Under the pieces are notes generated by a model that did no database searches, was not told where the DNA came from, and was given only the letters and a program-made list of their open reading frames with translations. From assembly GCA_905204635.1 (NCBI GenBank), contig CAJLAN010000105.1, forward strand, positions 1 to 6,238: a stretch of 6,238 nucleotides of DNA. The letters are read 5' to 3'. Positions 5,289 to 6,238 of the stretch are shown here, piece by piece; within the stretch, counting starts at the first letter, position 1; each line of letters starts with the position of its first letter. The translations under genes were made by a program, and so were the position numbers. Origin of the DNA: an uncultured Collinsella sp. Its GTDB lineage: Bacteria; Actinomycetota; Coriobacteriia; Coriobacteriales; Coriobacteriaceae.

Positions 5289-5311
5289 GACCAAGGCAAT
5301 TATATTTGGTC
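5289..5311 (-). promoter_or_regulatory. Candidate promoter of the HIT gene within an inverted repeat
   Basis: The minus strand carries a perfect TATAAT (5299-5304) 29 bases upstream of the HIT ATG. It is enclosed by the perfect inverted repeat GACCAA (5289-5294) N11 TTGGTC (5306-5311). No convincing -35 box lies 16-18 bases upstream. A repressor dimer could sit over the -10 box. A 6-base repeat alone is not statistically striking, so the overlap with TATAAT is the main argument. Confidence 0.4.
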
Positions 5312-5318
5312 GGGATGG

Positions 5319-5585
5319 TTAGAACGAGAGGTTGTCGTCCGTGTTGGCGGCTTCGCCGTCGGCGAGCACGTCGTTGCCGTCAACGTCCTTAAGAAGCACC
5401 GAGACCTTCTGCTCGGCATCGGACAGGCGGGTGCGCAGGCTCTTGAGGAGCTCGACGCCGCGGGTATAGCTCTCGAGCGATTCCTCGAGCTCCATATCGC
5501 CCGACTCCAAGCTGCGAATGATGAGCTCCAACTCCTGCGAAGCCTGCTTGTACGTAAGCTGCTCGACCGGGGTCTTCTCTGCCAT
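5319..5585 (-). CDS. xseB: Exonuclease VII small subunit
   Basis: An 88-residue cytoplasmic protein, normal for XseB. With XseA it forms exonuclease VII, which degrades single-stranded DNA from both ends to short oligonucleotides and acts in mismatch repair and recombination. The helical family signature is clear: YKQASQELELIIRSLESGD (12-30), then MELEESLESYTRGVELLKS (31-49) and a third helix ending near KVSVLLKD. The C-terminus is acidic. I chose the ATG at 5583-5585 because AAAGGAA lies about 6 bases upstream. A TTG six codons earlier overlaps that site and is unlikely. It begins 42 bases after the xseA stop codon, the usual gene order, so the two subunits are probably made from one transcript. 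Confidence 0.95.
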   Translation of the reverse strand: MAEKTPVEQLTYKQASQELELIIRSLESGDMELEESLESYTRGVELLKSLRTRLSDAEQKVSVLLKDVDGNDVLADGEAANTDDNLSF

Positions 5586-5593
5586 AGCTGTTT

Positions 5594-5606
5594 CCTTTCC
5601 CAAAGG
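5594..5606 (-). promoter_or_regulatory. Small hairpin over the xseB ribosome binding site
   Basis: On the minus strand CCTTT-GGG-AAAGG forms a 5-base stem that includes AAAGG of the xseB ribosome binding site. It might lower or couple xseB translation to xseA. Stability would be low, with three A-U pairs and a 3-base loop. Confidence 0.2.
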
Positions 5607-5627
5607 TTTATCACTGTAAAACGCGGT

Positions 5628-6238
5628 CTACTCGACCGTATTGACCGTTGCTGCCACGTTGCCGTCTGCCATGCGCACGCGAATGGCGTCGCCCGGCTTA
5701 AAGGTCTTGGCACTTGTAGCCACGCCGTCAACGCTGTACGCGATGGAATAGCCGCGGGCAAGCACCTTGAGCGGCGACAGGGCATCGAGCGAAGCCGCTG
5801 CACGGCCCAGGTCGGACGCTGGCTTGCTGAGCATCGTGCGCCCCTGATGCTCCAGGCGGGAGCTTGCGAGCGTGAGCGCATGGCGCTTGCCATCGAGTCC
5901 TGAGGTGCTTGCGATCAAGCGCTCGGGTAGACGCTCAAAGTTGGAGCGGAATGCCCCAACCGAACGCGTTATGGCGCCGGACAAACGATCGGCCGTCAGG
6001 GCAAGCTCAGACTCGCGACGCTCAACCATAAACGTTGGGTCGTTGAGGCACGGGCGGCACGCAGCCGCATCGAGCGCATCGCCCAAGCGAGCCGTATAGG
6101 TATCCCAGGCACGGCGACCGCGCTGATCGAGCATCTCCAGGTCGACCTGGGCCGACCCAATCATCGATGCCATCGCGGCACCCAGACGCTGATAGCGCGC
6201 CTCGAGCACATCGACCAACTCCGTCAGAGCCGGCGCCA
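5628..6238 (-). CDS. xseA: Exonuclease VII large subunit, C-terminal part (cut by the window edge)
   Basis: Partial gene: 202 codons are present before a TAG stop, and the frame stays open through the right edge, so the start and the N-terminal OB-fold and catalytic regions lie outside. XseA proteins usually have about 400-450 residues, so about half is visible. The first residues visible (APALTELVDVL) correspond to the segment after the catalytic core. A long helical, coiled-coil-like stretch rich in Arg, Leu and Ala follows, consistent with the arm that binds XseB. The C-terminal family hallmark is LSPLKVLARGYSIAY, then VATSAKTFKPGDAIRVRMADG and a final strand, AATVNTVE. It is the catalytic nuclease subunit and is followed by xseB. 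A TTG at 6216-6218 is internal and not the start. Assignment rests on the C-terminal motif and on xseB adjacency. Confidence 0.9.
   Translation of the reverse strand, partial: APALTELVDVLEARYQRLGAAMASMIGSAQVDLEMLDQRGRRAWDTYTARLGDALDAAACRPCLNDPTFMVERRESELALTADRLSGAITRSVGAFRSNFERLPERLIASTSGLDGKRHALTLASSRLEHQGRTMLSKPASDLGRAAASLDALSPLKVLARGYSIAYSVDGVATSAKTFKPGDAIRVRMADGNVAATVNTVE

Noticed and set aside
5270..5299. Ten-residue N-terminal extension of the HIT protein
   Set aside because: The extension would cover the ribosome binding site of the downstream ATG, and the family fold begins at CIFCKI right after that ATG.
4503..5903. Plus-strand open frames opposite lysR, HIT, xseB and xseA
   Set aside because: They lie opposite well-supported genes, have Arg-rich or His/Val-rich translations, and lack ribosome binding sites and family motifs. 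They are shadows of the minus-strand genes.

Overview
The window looks like a piece of a chromosome from a high-G+C anaerobic actinobacterium of the Coriobacteriia, most like Collinsella. This is an inference from codon bias, from the protein style of the acetate kinases and from the gene content. It is not a database match. All seven genes I can support lie on the minus strand, so transcription runs from the right edge to the left. No gap between genes exceeds 300 bases.

Right part (about 4934-6238): the C-terminal half of the exonuclease VII large subunit (xseA, cut by the window edge), then the complete small subunit (xseB), then a small HIT-family nucleotide hydrolase. Gaps are 42 and 49 bases, so this is a housekeeping DNA-maintenance and nucleotide-metabolism group. 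A perfect TATAAT inside an inverted repeat may give the HIT gene its own promoter.

Middle part (about 2722-4892): a LysR-type regulator followed by a 12-helix major facilitator superfamily (MFS) transporter. Both are visibly richer in A+T than the flanks and look like an accessory regulator-transporter pair inserted between core genes. A strong intrinsic-terminator-like hairpin lies inside the lysR coding strand. Two tandem perfect inverted repeats sit at the lysR/MFS junction.

Left part (about 1-2688): two tandem, complete acetate kinase genes of 392 codons each. Each is followed by a terminator and preceded by a ribosome binding site and candidate control sequences. No phosphotransacetylase gene is next to them. 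The two proteins are about two thirds identical over their first 270 residues. Both have Ala where the canonical acetate kinase pocket has Phe, and both have Gln in the usual HRVVHGG motif. The upstream paralogue (1423-2601) departs further at several active-site positions. The pair therefore probably arose by duplication in this lineage and may have split in substrate or regulation. Established acetate kinase chemistry is acetyl phosphate + ADP to acetate + ATP, the last ATP-yielding step of fermentation.

I found no RNA gene, CRISPR array, insertion sequence or attachment site. Nothing here amounts to a clearly new system. The most unusual items are the altered acyl pocket shared by the acetate kinase pair, the terminator-like structure inside lysR, and the palindromic control regions.
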